Below, piece after piece: positions 13,901 through 22,077 of a stretch of DNA of 64,000 nt. Where the stretch lies: assembly GCA_964036195.1 (NCBI GenBank), contig OZ038450.1, positions 31,911,194 through 31,975,193 of the forward strand, in the 5' to 3' direction. This stretch comes from Sphaerolaimus hirsutus. Taxonomy: Eukaryota > Nematoda > Chromadorea > Monhysterida > Sphaerolaimidae. The position numbers were made by a program, and so were the translations under genes. The notes beneath the pieces were generated by a model. It was not told the origin of the DNA and made no database searches. It saw nothing but the letters and a program-made list of their open reading frames with translations. Position 1 is the stretch's first letter. The number at the start of each line of letters is the position of its first letter.

Positions 13901-14280
13901 AAATCACCCTGACATCGTCGCAGAAAACATTGTGGGTCACCAGGTGCCTCTCCCAGACCCTGTAAAATGTCTAATGTCATGCAATGTGTCAAACGGCATG
14001 TAAAATGCCCTGTAAAATGACAAGCGTTTGTTTGCCAATTCCTCGGCATTTTACATTACACTTGACATTTTACAGGGTCTGGGAGTGCCCCCAGGATGTA
14101 GCAAATGGCAGGAAGCTTGACCCAGGGAAGTTTTTTAATTGGACCTATTTGAGGGACCATGGCATCCCAAATTATCACGCTAAGGAAAAAGAGGAAAAAG
14201 AAACAACAGTAGCCGCCATTCACACCACAGGATTTGGGGGTGGGCTTTTGGGTGGGTGTTTTGGATTTTTTTGTTTTTGA
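1826..14280 (+). CDS. Secreted N-acetylmuramoyl-L-alanine amidase (Amidase_2/AmpD type), multi-exon, interrupted by transposons
   Basis: Predicted to cleave the amide between MurNAc and L-Ala of peptidoglycan outside the cell. Exons: 1826-1909, 2647-2763, 4976-5052 plus 6846-6872, 7305-7339, 7772-7813, 7992-8111, 10485-10602 plus 13877-13943, and 14095-14280. They total 873 nt with every phase agreeing. Order: signal peptide; two Cys modules; then Amidase_2 with LHYT (first Zn His), SAHYVVARNGTIYQLV, AWHAG, NSYSIGIEIEN, NIVGHQ (second His) and GRKLDPG (Lys and Zn Asp). All AmpD-type ligands are present. The tail after the domain is KE-rich, then Gly/Phe-rich. Two exons carry transposons (5053-6837, 10603-13869) and two interruptions are MITEs. 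This copy is functional only if the insertions are removed at RNA or DNA level; otherwise it is a recently broken allele. Confidence 0.8.
2647..2763 (+). CDS. Amidase exon 2: cysteine module 1
   Basis: 39 codons between TTCCCAG and GTCAGT, phase 0 at both ends. Cysteines sit at C3, C10, C14, C25, C34 and C35 (C-x6-C-x3-C-x10-C-x8-CC) with a GGSC word. The C-GG-C...CC pattern is known from defensin-like modules attached to eukaryotic secreted cell-wall hydrolases. The two modules of this gene share the first and last spacings. Confidence 0.8.
2764..4975. other. Amidase intron with low-complexity DNA
   Basis: Contains T/A-rich tracts built of TTTTATTTTA and TTTTACAAAA words (about 2980-3150 and 3760-3960). 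A degenerate repeat with GGAAATGAAACT-type words lies at 4550-4760. A partial fold-back of the TGTCATGACAATTGACA type lies at 3340-3740. No exon recognised. Confidence 0.5.
4976..6872 (+). CDS. Amidase exon 3 (4976-5052 and 6846-6872): cysteine module 2, split by a transposon
   Basis: The left part follows CACAG and has the pattern C-x6-C-x5-C-x2-C. The right part supplies GGC and the run up to the last Lys, then GTCGGT as donor. The halves join in frame when one copy of the 8-bp duplication CCTGGAGG is kept. The final CC comes from the 35-nt exon at 7305, giving C-x8-CC as in module 1. There is no stop or frameshift in either half. Confidence 0.75.
5053..6837. mobile_element. hAT-like DNA element inserted in amidase exon 3
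   Basis: Ends are CAGGCTTTCCGCGA and TCGCGGACAGCCTG, flanked by the perfect 8-bp duplication CCTGGAGG (5045-5052, 6838-6845). An 8-bp duplication and CAG..CTG ends fit the hAT superfamily. The subterminal regions carry repeated AACACGC/AACGCG words. The 1785-bp body has no transposase, so it is non-autonomous. It contains a piece of the GTAAAATG-type repeat near 6345-6510. Confidence 0.85.
6900..7080. repeat. Tandem repeat of AAGTATACTCAAGTATAC words
   Basis: About three copies of a ~52-bp unit combining AGTATACTCAAGTATAC and TTTTCAAATAAAGTATA. It sits in the intron between the 6872 and 7305 exon ends. Confidence 0.8.
7305..7339 (+). CDS. Amidase exon 4 (35 nt)
   Basis: Bounded by ATCGCAG and GTAAAC, entering in phase 2 and leaving in phase 1. 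It supplies the CC of cysteine module 2 and a short linker ending AIP. Too short for ORF calling, but both phases match its neighbours. Confidence 0.75.
7352..7620. mobile_element. Fold-back element with 9-bp duplication, copy 1
   Basis: Ends are GGGGGTGCACTGATACG and CGTATCAGGCCTGCCCC; the inner arms share GCATCTGCCCG and CACTTGACAC words. It is flanked by the 9-bp duplication AACAATAAC (7343-7351, 7621-7629). 269 bp, non-coding. A second copy lies at 14659-15061 in the opposite orientation. Confidence 0.85.
7772..7813 (+). CDS. Amidase exon 5: first zinc histidine
   Basis: 42 nt after CAACAG, entering in phase 1. It encodes the start of the Amidase_2 domain with IVLHYT; the His is the first expected zinc ligand. 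It ends GCTG|GTGCC, where the GT belongs to the inserted MITE. Confidence 0.75.
7814..7991. mobile_element. Introner-like MITE acting as an amidase intron, copy A
   Basis: The element runs GTGCCAC...CCCTGTAAAATG to CATTTTACAGGG...GTGCCCC (7814-7997), flanked by CTG on both sides (3-bp duplication). Its first two bases can serve as a GT donor. The target copy CTG offers no AG, but GGGAG at 7987-7991 is a frame-keeping acceptor that leaves two extra codons. The interior has TGTCATGCAAAG words shared with copies at 9635 and 36700. Confidence 0.7.
7992..8111 (+). CDS. Amidase exon 6: core strand region
   Basis: 120 nt encoding EQALRVLNDRK, SAHYVVARNG, TIYQLV and DRAWHAG, all typical of Amidase_2. 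The donor is GCAG|GTGGGT, phase 1. The exact 5' edge is uncertain because it lies in the end of the MITE. Confidence 0.8.
8160..8650. repeat. Dispersed repeat with GTAAA-T-ACTTTT words
   Basis: Inverted repeat with ends GTTAGAGTTACTGAAC and TAACAACT and inner GAGTAAAATACTTTT and ACGCGTA words. Relatives occur near 27830-28330 and 29670-30260. Non-coding. Confidence 0.6.
8815..9215. repeat. Repeat with AATAGAACGGCACCTCC words
   Basis: Several direct and inverted copies of TCCAATAGAACGGCA. The left end, CCGCATTTCTTCTAATAG, resembles the CCGTATTT ends of the MITE family. Relatives lie at 27527-28473. Confidence 0.7.
9338..9589. mobile_element. Palindromic MITE, CCGTATTT family, copy 3
   Basis: TA-flanked copy with the same ends as 298-558. 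Its interior shares long stretches with that copy (around GAACATCGTTTATACCATCT), so these two are close relatives. Confidence 0.8.
9630..9762. mobile_element. GTAAAATG MITE copy in an amidase intron
   Basis: Ends CCAGACCCTGTAAAATG and CATTTTACAGGGACTGG, with internal GTCATGTAAAATG. Same family as the elements at 7814 and 13944, here inside the long intron between exons 6 and 7. Confidence 0.65.
10011..10437. mobile_element. Palindromic MITE, CCGTATTT family, copy 4
   Basis: Starts CCGTATTTCCTCGAAATA and ends AAATACGG with TA flanks. G-rich interior; non-coding. Confidence 0.75.
10485..13943 (+). CDS. Amidase exon 7 (10485-10602 and 13877-13943), split by a transposon
   Basis: The left part encodes NSYSIGIEIENNGYEPF, the Amidase_2 block holding the conserved Glu; the right part encodes HLVENIKG and NIVGHQ with the second zinc His. 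They join in frame when one copy of CCCTGGT is kept, reading through one helix as expected for the family. No AG lies at the right junction. A GT-AG alternative exists (donor 10601, acceptor ending 13898) that would keep frame but drop eight residues. Confidence 0.75.
10668..10756. repeat. Short hairpin (GAGGGATGGCCAAAAAAA)
   Basis: Arms of about 35 bp read TTTGTCAATGTC...GGAGGGATGGCCAAAAAAA and the reverse complement, with a ~10-bp loop. It lies inside the 10603 element and creates the antisense ORF there. Confidence 0.75.
10797..11255. repeat. Long fold-back centred on CCTCGTTAACGAGG
   Basis: Arms of about 220 bp. The outer ends are GCGTTTACACTGGCACGTG and CACGTGTCAGTGTAAACGC. The centre near 11026 is a perfect palindrome of the word AACTCGAACCGACA around GGGAGCCTCGTTAACGAGG. 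Non-coding. Confidence 0.85.
11560..12760. repeat. Nested inverted repeat of about 1.2 kb
   Basis: Outer words GCCGGCTAATATAATTGAGC at 11562 and GCTCAATTATATTAGCCGGC at 12727 are complementary. Inner arms pair 11940-12140 (CTACAGGGTGGGGGTAAA) with 12170-12380. Non-coding. Confidence 0.8.
13262..13669. mobile_element. hAT MITE with 8-bp duplication
   Basis: Begins CAGGGACGTATCCAGG and ends TTGGATACGGCCCTG, flanked by the perfect 8-bp duplication CTCAGGCA (13254-13261, 13670-13677). Both features are hAT hallmarks. It is 408 bp, with G- and C-rich subterminal runs. A relative lies at 22078. ORFs across it are chance. Confidence 0.9.
13944..14094. mobile_element. Introner-like MITE acting as an amidase intron, copy B
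   Basis: The element GTGCCTCTCCCAGACCC to GGGTCTGGGAGTGCCCC lies between two CAG copies (3-bp duplication). The element's GT is the splice donor and the right CAG copy is the acceptor, giving a 151-bp GT-AG intron that restores the conserved GHQ-DVA junction exactly. Interior words are CCTGTAAAATG and TGTCATGCAA. Confidence 0.8.
14095..14280 (+). CDS. Amidase exon 8: catalytic end and tail
   Basis: 62 codons including TGA. Begins DVANGRKLDPG with the expected catalytic Lys and zinc Asp, then FFNWTYLRDHGI, the usual end of the domain. After that come a KEKEEKE run and a Gly/Phe-rich tail ending CFGFFCF. Confidence 0.85.
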   Translation, partial: DVANGRKLDPGKFFNWTYLRDHGIPNYHAKEKEEKETTVAAIHTTGFGGGLLGGCFGFFCF

Positions 14281-14658
14281 TGAATGGATGATAAATGTGA
14301 TTGAATTTGTGATCAATGTGTTTTTTATCAACTGATAAATCGGGCACTTCTATGTGAAACTTTTATTTAAAAATGTATTTTTCTTGTGAATTTTTCAATG
14401 AATTTTCCCTTTTTCAACCAATCTTTTTTTTAAAACACTTTTTTCAATGTGGTGTTACTCTCGGTTCAATTTTTCGTGATTCATTCTTTCAAGATAAATT
14501 CATTTTATTCATTGTAGTATAAAATAAATAAATGAGCATTCCAACCAAAGAATTACAAAAATGAGCACACAGAAATGGCACAAGAGCCTGAGAATGAAAT
14601 GTAAAATGAATGACACGAGCTGACGAATAATAAATATACAGGGGTGGGCACTTTCAGT

Positions 14659-15061
14659 GGGGCAGGCCTGATACGCACATCTGCCCGTTACGCACATTTG
14701 CCCGTTTTTTTCACTTGACACTTTTTCAAGTGATTTTCAGATATGAGTAAAGTGAAAAAAAGTTTCGCAATGACATTAGTGATATTTTTTCACTTCACTT
14801 ATATCTGAAAATCACTTGAAAATGTGTCAAGTGAAAAAAACAGTGAAAAATAGCCATTTTTCACTGTTTTCCACTTGACACATTTTCAAGTGATTTTCAG
14901 ATATAAATGAAGTGAAAAAGTTCACTAATGTCATTGCGCAGCGTTTTTCACTTCACTCATATCTGAAAATCACATGGAAAAGTGTCAAGTGAAAAAAACG
15001 GGCAAATGTGCGTATCGGGCAGATGTGCGTATCGGGCAGATGTGCGTATCAGTGCGCCCCC
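14659..15061. mobile_element. Fold-back element with 9-bp duplication, copy 2
   Basis: Ends GGGGCAGGCCTGATACG and CGTATCAGTGCGCCCCC, the reverse layout of the copy at 7352. Flanks ACTTTCAGT and ATTTTCAGT match at 8 of 9 positions. The interior is a series of CACTTGACAC and TTTTCAAGTGATTTTCAG palindromes. Confidence 0.8.
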
Positions 15062-15339
15062 ATTTTCAGTTGCCGCTGGAAAAACGCAATAGCTTGAGCT
15101 ACAGTTGAGCTATCACAATGAAATTTTAACACAATAGAGTAGACTCCATAGGACACCTATTCCGAAGTTTGCAGCCCAAACGGCCACATTTTGGGTGAGT
15201 TGTGGAACACAGTTTTTAGTGTAATTTTGTGACTTGGCGTCACCCATAGGATAAATCGAGGGTGGCATTTTAGGGGGGGGGGGTCACCGGTCTTTGGTGT
15301 CATCCCATTCTGTCGTACATTGGCTGATTTTGATGGTGA

Positions 15340-15480
15340 TGGTTTGATTGGCTGATTTTGGCGCTTGGCGCTAATCTGCTGTGGCGCTATTGGCGCTTGG
15401 CGTTATGCATGCAAAAGCGCCATGGCGCTGTTGGTGCTTGGCGCCAAAATTATGGCACTTTTCACATCACTACTCCTGAC
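15340..15480. repeat. GGCGCTTGGCGC repeat cluster
   Basis: Multiple GGCGCTTGGCGC, AAGCGCCATGGCGC and related words ending CACATCACTA. It matches the end of the hAT-like element at 18800-19754, so it is probably a half copy. Confidence 0.65.
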
Positions 15481-15764
15481 CATGACCACTTATAAGTTGT
15501 CTCTTGACTTGTGCACTTGTCCAATATATCTCTGCTAGTCAGTTCTTTTCATTACTATACAAGACAACAAAATATTACTGAAGAAATAACAAAGAATTTT
15601 CCAATAAGTGAATATCTAAAGTGAAAAATGCACGCGAGCATGTGGCCAATATTGGCATTCATCAGTGTGACATTGGTGGCAGCTGGTGTACAAGGGGTCT
15701 ACAATGAGGTTAGATATATCCTAGAAAACATTATTTTGCTCAATCACACTCAGTGTGTCACAAT

Positions 15765-17861
15765 CATAGGGTATTTTGGGGGTAGCCTTTTAGGGGGGTC
15801 GGCCCGCGAGCACGTGTGTTTATAACTCGGGAACGGCTTGGTGGAAAATGTTGAAATTTGGATATAATATGGTTTCAGGTCGGGGCCAATTCCCAGGAAA
15901 TTTCGCTACGACCTCCCTGACTGGAGATAGGGTGGGTCTATAAAAGCTACTTTTTGCGAATTTTTTTGGGTGTCCCCAGAACATGAAAAATTTGTATATC
16001 AATAACTCGACCATTTCTAAGCCGTTTTGGACCATTCAACACTTAAAATGATCGGCACAACCAGTAGATTCCGTTTTTGTGGTCTGATCAGTGATGCCGA
16101 TATTCCTTATATTTATTTGACCCAGTTTTACAACACGAAAAATAAACTTTTCTGAACATGCTATCATATAGTTTAGACAATGAGAATTCATATTTTAAAA
16201 AATGAGTTCAATATCTCTTTCCGATTTTCACCAATGAACACTTAAAATTATCAGAATGACATGGAGATTTCATTTTTATTCACAGTTAAGTTATATGCAT
16301 TTTCATTATGCTAATTTCATTCAAGAGTTTGGATTATTTTCTTGTACGGCAAATCTGATAAAATATACAGATAATTTATGAATAAAAATGAAATCTCCAT
16401 GTCATTCTCATAATTTTAAGTGTTTATTGGTGCAAATCGGCTAAGAAATGGTTGAGATATGGAGTTTTGAAGTTGCATGCATTGTTCTTCATGCGGTTAT
16501 TTATGTGGATGGGAGAAAAAAGTTTGCAGCGTTATAACTTTTGATTGGAAAGAGATATTGAACTCATTTTTGTTTTATATGAATTCTCATTGTCTAAAGT
16601 ATATGATAGCATGTTCAGAAAAGTTTATTTTTCGTGTTGTAACACCGGGTGAAATCAATATAAGGAATATAGGCATCACTAATCAGACCACAAAAACGGA
16701 ATCTACAGGTTGTGCCGATCATTTTAAGTGTTTAACAGTATATTTGCATATGAAATTTTGCATGTTCTGGACGACACCCAAAAATTTCGCAATAGACCAC
16801 CTTTTTATAGACCCACCCTATCTCCAGTCAGGGGGGGTCATAGAAAAATTTTCTCAGACTTGTAACTAGCCCGAGAGTATAGCGATCGGTAACCTTCCCG
16901 ATCGGTAAGCTCTCGATCGGTAAGCCAAAGTATGTCGATGGGTAAGCCACACAAAGTCTAACAAAGTATCTCAATTGGTAACCCATGGTATATCGATTGT
17001 AAAGCCAATGTCTCGATCGGTAAGCCGCAATACAAACATACCACACGCATACATACATACATATTTACATACGTATGGAGTAATTAGATGCAGCGGCAAG
17101 ATAGTAGACTTTTTGGCACACTCTGGATGGAGAAATGAAGTGGATCAAGGATATTTCGCCCCACCGCTCCACCACAGTATGGCACCCACAGTGTACTTGC
17201 TGCACCGCAGCTTTTGCCTTGGCAGAGTGGCGTCGATGCGCTGCACCAGCACCTTCAGCACAATGTGTCTATTGAGCTCGATTAGTGACCATGGCATTTT
17301 ACAGGGCTTTTTACATGACTTTTGACACGTTGCATGACATTTTACAGGTATAAATTGATCATTTTTACACTACATCTACATATAAATATTTTTAGTATAT
17401 TTGCGCACGCGTGATTATTAATAATGCTTATGTACACATTGGCGCCGCGTATTTTTACTTCTTTCTTCGCAGTTCGTACATTTGATGATGAAAGGCGCCC
17501 AGACATAATTGCCTCATGTATTGTTTGTACATATTTACCTCAGTAATTATTCCATGTATTACACGTATGTACGCTCGCGGCTTACCAATCGAGATAGTCG
17601 GGTTAACAATCGATACACTGTGGCTTACCGATCGAGTCAAAAAAAAATTGTCTGCGGCTTACCCATCGACACACTTTGGCTTACCCATCGCCATACTTTG
17701 GCTTACCGATCAAGAGCTTACCGATCGGGATTCCCTCACTAGCCCCGACCTGAAACCATAGTATACCCAAATTTCAACATTTTTCACCAAGCCATTCCCG
17801 AGTTATAAACACGTGCTCGCGGGCCGACCCCCCTAAAATGCTACCCCCAAAATACCCTATG
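15765..17861. mobile_element. 2.1-kb long-TIR element with 8-bp duplication
   Basis: Ends CATAGGGTATTTTGGGGG and the complement; arms match for over 130 bp. Flanked by GTCACAAT (15757-15764, 17862-17869). An inner inverted pair joins 16020-16440 and 16390-16750 (GTGCCGATCATTTTAAGTG words). Runs of CGATCGGTAAGCC at 16870-17030 face complements at 17575-17745. The ORF at 16477-16869 falls in this palindromic part and has no recognisable domain. Confidence 0.85.
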
Positions 17862-18033
17862 GTCACAATCCACTGATCACTGTCACTGAAGATATTCAGG
17901 TGCACCCTGAATCGATAATTTACATTCAGCAGCAGAAAGATTCAGCAAAACCAAATGACGTGTAATGTGACTAAATTTCTAATCAATGTGTGTAGTGCAT
18001 CAAAATCAATTGAAAAAGTAAATTTGAATTTTT

Positions 18034-20212
18034 ATTAAACTCGGCGGACTTTTTGGAAGTCATTGTTCTATGGGATTTTTGTACAAGTGTGACTAATTAA
18101 ACTTGGCATATGTCCAAGTTTTCGCGTTTCATGCAAACGAGTTTAAAGATGCACGATTTTTGTTCACGTTGCCAATAATGGCCGCGGAATGCAATTAAGC
18201 AATTGACCGCAAATGGCGACAAACGTACTAGTTGAAACTTGTGTTTACTTAATCACATTCCGCAGCCATTATCGTGACGCGAACAGAAATCGGGCGTCTT
18301 TAATCTTTTTGGTATGAAACGCAAAGAATTTGGACGTGTGCCAAATTTCATACGTACTTTTTCGGAGGAATCTATCTGGGCCGCGACGATAAGATCGGGC
18401 CTAATGCCTTACAATCCGACTTTCTGTAACGATATGTCTATCAAATTCATATCGTTCTCTTAGAAAAGGTCGGATTGAATAAAATGTATCGTGAACCGAA
18501 TGGAATCCGTCCATTCAAGTTCGAATTAAAAAAAGATACGTCATTGGGAACCAAGGGCCGAATACATGATTCGTTTCATGTCCGCTGAGTTTAATAATCC
18601 TCAAAAACATTCTAGGCACTGGTATTTAAGGATCAAGGTAAATAGATAAAGAAGTATTCTTTGCATGATATGAAATATCATACTAGGTAAACTCGGCGGA
18701 CATGAAAAGAGTCAGTGATTCGGTCCTTAGTTACCAATGACATGTTTTTTAATTCAAACTTGAATGGACGGATTCCATTCGGTTCACGATACATTTGATT
18801 AGTGATGGAAAAAGCGCCAGGCTTTTGGCGCCAAGCGCCAAAAGCGCCATGGCGCTTTTCTGACCCCGGCGCCAAGCGCCAATGGCGCCAGAGCAAAATG
18901 GCGCCAAGCGCCAAAAGCGCCATGGCGCTTTCCTGAACCTCAGCGCCAAGCGCCAATGGCGCCAGAGGGTAATGGCGCCAAGCGCCAATAGCGCCAGCGC
19001 CAAAAAAATTGTTCTACAATTTGATGGTAGAAAAATAAGTGCATAACTGTGAGTGACGTACCGCTGAAGTCATAGTAATCTATTGAACTTTTTGGCCCAT
19101 TCAAACAACCACTAAATCGGGGCAAAATTTCTCAAATAATCGCTCTGGAGAGATACATATCTGGTCGATTTGGGGTGGGGGGTGGAAAGCTCGGGGGACA
19201 GTAGCCTAAAATTTAGCCTCACGTTAGATAGATAGCTGAGCGGCCCGGGAATAGATGGAGCTGGAGCTGGAGCATTTGTTGGGGGGGTAACCCCCCCCCC
19301 CCCTCCAACCCCCGCAAGACCGAACCCCTGATTTAGACTGCAAGAAAGAATTAGGAGCAAACCACAAAAGTGGATTTACCACCATTTTAACACCTCTGCT
19401 TTTATTCAATGTATGCATCTATTTAGGTATATAAAGTCTACCCTAATATTAATCAATATTTATTCAGTTGCCTCAAAATTGATCAACTGCAGTGTCGATT
19501 TCACCGTATTATAACAATTTTTTATTATCAAGGTTGGCGCTTTTTTGGCGCCATTAAAAATGCCGGCGCCAGGCGCCAATAGCGCCACCAGAAAATGGCG
19601 CCAAGCGTCAAAAGCGCCATGGCGCTTTCTCAGACCCCAGCGCCAAGCGCCAATGACGCCAGAGCGTTTTAGCGCCAAGCGCCAAAAGCGCCATGGCGCT
19701 TTTTGCTTTGGCGCTAGCGCCAGGCGCCAGCGCCATGGCGCTTTTCCATCACTACATTTGATTCAATCCGACTTTTTATGCGAGAACGATAAGAGTTTGA
19801 TAGACAAATCGTGATAGAAAGTCGGATTGTAAGGTCTTAGCTCGGATCTTATTATCGTCACAGCGCCGACAAATTCCTCCAAAAAAAGTATGTATGAATT
19901 TGGCTTACGTCCAAGTTACAATTTGCGTTTTATACGTACTAGAGTGAAAGACAGGGTTTCCATCTGCGTCACCAATAATGGCCGCGCAATGCAATTAAGT
20001 CAACACAAGTGTCAACTAGTTTAATGGGCCGCCATTAGCGACCTTTTGTTGTCGCTTAAGGGCATACCGCAGCCATGATTGGTGACGCAGACGGAAATAC
20101 TGCATCTTTCATTCTCGGTAACATTCTCGCAAACGATAACTTGGACGTGTGCCAAGCAGTCACATAAAAACCCTTTAGACAATTGACGTCTAAAATGTCT
20201 GCCGAGTTTTAA
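18034..20212. mobile_element. 2.2-kb TIR element, ACTCGGCGGAC family
   Basis: Ends TAAACTCGGCGGACTTTTTG and the near-complement ending GCCGAGTTTTA. Internal copies of ACTCGGCGGACATGAAA face each other at 18590 and 18690. CAATAATGGCCGCG hairpins recur in both halves. It carries the nested hAT-like element at 18800-19754. No transposase seen. Confidence 0.65.
18800..19754. mobile_element. hAT-like element with GGCGCC arrays
   Basis: Ends TAGTGATGGAAAAAGCGCC and the complement, flanked by the perfect 8-bp duplication CATTTGAT (18792-18799, 19755-19762). Both arms are arrays of GGCGCCAAGCGCCAA and GCGCCATGGCGCTTT words facing each other. The middle holds a C-rich repeat (19210-19330). Non-coding. 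Confidence 0.85.
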
Positions 20213-20819
20213 ATTGAATTGACTGTAAACATTCTGATGAAACTGAAAACTCATTTTGCCAGGAAGGTGCTGGATGGCTGCCTGGAAAATGTCCGACTCA
20301 ACAAAAACGGGTCAAGTGCTGCATGCCTTATCAGGATAGTTTAAACAATCTAGAATCAGCTTGAGATTTGTTTGGAGCATGTGCTTTGTGATTCAATGGT
20401 GCCACACACACTAGATGTCAACTGTTTTGGTGCACTCGATTTTAGTCCAGTTGAGGTCCCAGGACAATTTTCAAGTGTTGCAAAGTCGAAGAAGAATTTA
20501 TAGTGTCATGTGCATTTGAACACGGTTTTGCATCTTATAAACTTAAATCTTTAGGCGGCGTTTACACAGATTTCATGGCTACGACAAATTCTTTTTTTAA
20601 AGTTCCATAACTCCGGAATAAAGTTCCATATTCACGAGTAAAAATGGTCGAGTATATATTATACTTAGGTGTATATGTGTGTGTAATTTCAGTTCAATTG
20701 GCTTAGTCATTAAATAGTTATGGCCAGTTGAATTTTTTTTATTTCCGAGCTTTCCGACAAATCTGAAAAAAGCTAGATTTTCATGCTGCGACAGTGTGAC
20801 GATCACAGACTGTCGTCAC

Positions 20820-21818
20820 TAACGATGGCAAACCTCCCAGAAAAAAGTATTTAAATTTTTAAGTGTTTTTTCCAAAATGAATTTTCGAATTTTTGAATTT
20901 TTTCCCAAATTAATTTTCGAATTTCGAATTTAATTTTCGAATTTTCGAATTTTCGAATCTTTTTTGGCAATTTTCGAATTTTTTAAGTAAATATTCAATT
21001 TGAAGCTTAAAACACAGTATTTTGACTGTTTTCATGTTTGGAGCCCCTTTTAACCTTAATTTCACTGTAAATGAAGCATGAAATGACAGTTTCACTTCAC
21101 TTTAACATGACAAATGGTAGAAACACTTACCGTATTTCCTCGCACTACCCCCCGTGGAGTTTATTTTTTCAGAGTGGAAGTTTTGAGGGGGGTTAAATGA
21201 GGGGGTGTATTTCGAGGGGGGGTTAATAAATTCATAGTGCCCATTTTGAGGGGGGTGTATTTCGAGAGGGGGGTATTGCGAGGGGGTATTTCGAGGAAAT
21301 ACGGTATGTGTATCAGCTTGCACCATTTTCGCTGGGGCTGAATGTCTTCCAAAAAACGTTTGTGTGACTGCCCCTTGGAAGACCCGCGAGCGATTTTTTG
21401 AATTGGTATCTGTATCCGCGGAAGTAGCTCGCCGTGGTACTTTCTAATTGTTTGGGCGGCTCTGTGCAGTGTGCACTCCTAAACGGATTTGATAGGGTCT
21501 ACTGCTGCGCCACGGACGCCATTTCAATGCTTTTTAATGTTTTTTTTTCATTACATGAGATTTTTTCAGACCCAGCGCATATCAATTGTCGCTTTATTTA
21601 GCACGCTGAACTTAAGACTGTGGTTTGTTCGCCTTGAATTACCTGAAAAATTCGAAAACTATTTTCGAATTTTCGAATTTTTGAATTTTCGAATTTTTTA
21701 AAAAATAAATCGATTTTTAAGTGTTTTTTCCAGGGGTAAAATAAAAATTCGAAAATTATGAAAAAATTTGAAAATTCGAAAATATTTTCGAATTTTCGAA
21801 TTTTTTTTGCCATCGTTA
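20820..21818. mobile_element. hAT-like element with AATTTTCGAA-rich arms
   Basis: Ends TAACGATGGCAAA and TTTGCCATCGTTA, flanked by the perfect 8-bp duplication GTCGTCAC (20812-20819, 21819-21826). Subterminal arms are tandem AATTTTCGAATTTT words. The CCGTATTT MITE at 21130-21304 is nested inside. Non-coding. Confidence 0.85.
21130..21304. mobile_element. Palindromic MITE, CCGTATTT family, copy 5
   Basis: The shortest copy (175 bp), TA-flanked, nested in the element at 20820. It ends in AAATACGG. Confidence 0.8.
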
Positions 21819-22077
21819 GTCGTCACACGCAGAATCTGACAGGACAACAAAGTGGTTGATATTTGTCAAAAGCTGTGAACGTGTTTTTTTTGTGACAACA
21901 AGGTCTTGTTGTGTCTTCAATCTAAAACGGACACAGCACTCAACTATAATTATAAATAGCTGAAAAAGTTTTAGGTTGGGGAGGGGGGGGGGTTGGGGGA
22001 GGGTTTCATGGGGCTTCAATATAGGCTTTTTCGAGGTGTAGAAGGACGAAAAGGAAGAAAAATCTAAAAAGCAGGCA

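Larger units (their letters stand above)
15628..20334 (+). pseudogene. Relic of a tandem amidase paralogue
   Basis: Exon 1 (15628-15708) encodes MHASMWPILAFISVTLVAAG, the same layout as the signal exon at 1826, with donor GAG|GTTAGA. Exon 2 (20263-20334) matches the second half of the cysteine exon at 2647 (PGKC and KCCMPYQ), and the intron bases just before it also match. About 45 bp with the first three cysteines are missing, and the donor reads GATAGT in place of GTCAGT. No amidase exons follow. The intron holds two large TIR elements. A decayed duplicate is the simplest reading. Confidence 0.8.

Noticed and set aside
1826..14280. Naming the gene a PGRP
   Set aside because: The visible motifs (GHQDVANGRKLDPG, SIGIEIEN) fit the AmpD/Amidase_2 style with a zinc Asp, whereas amidase PGRPs use a Cys as the third ligand.
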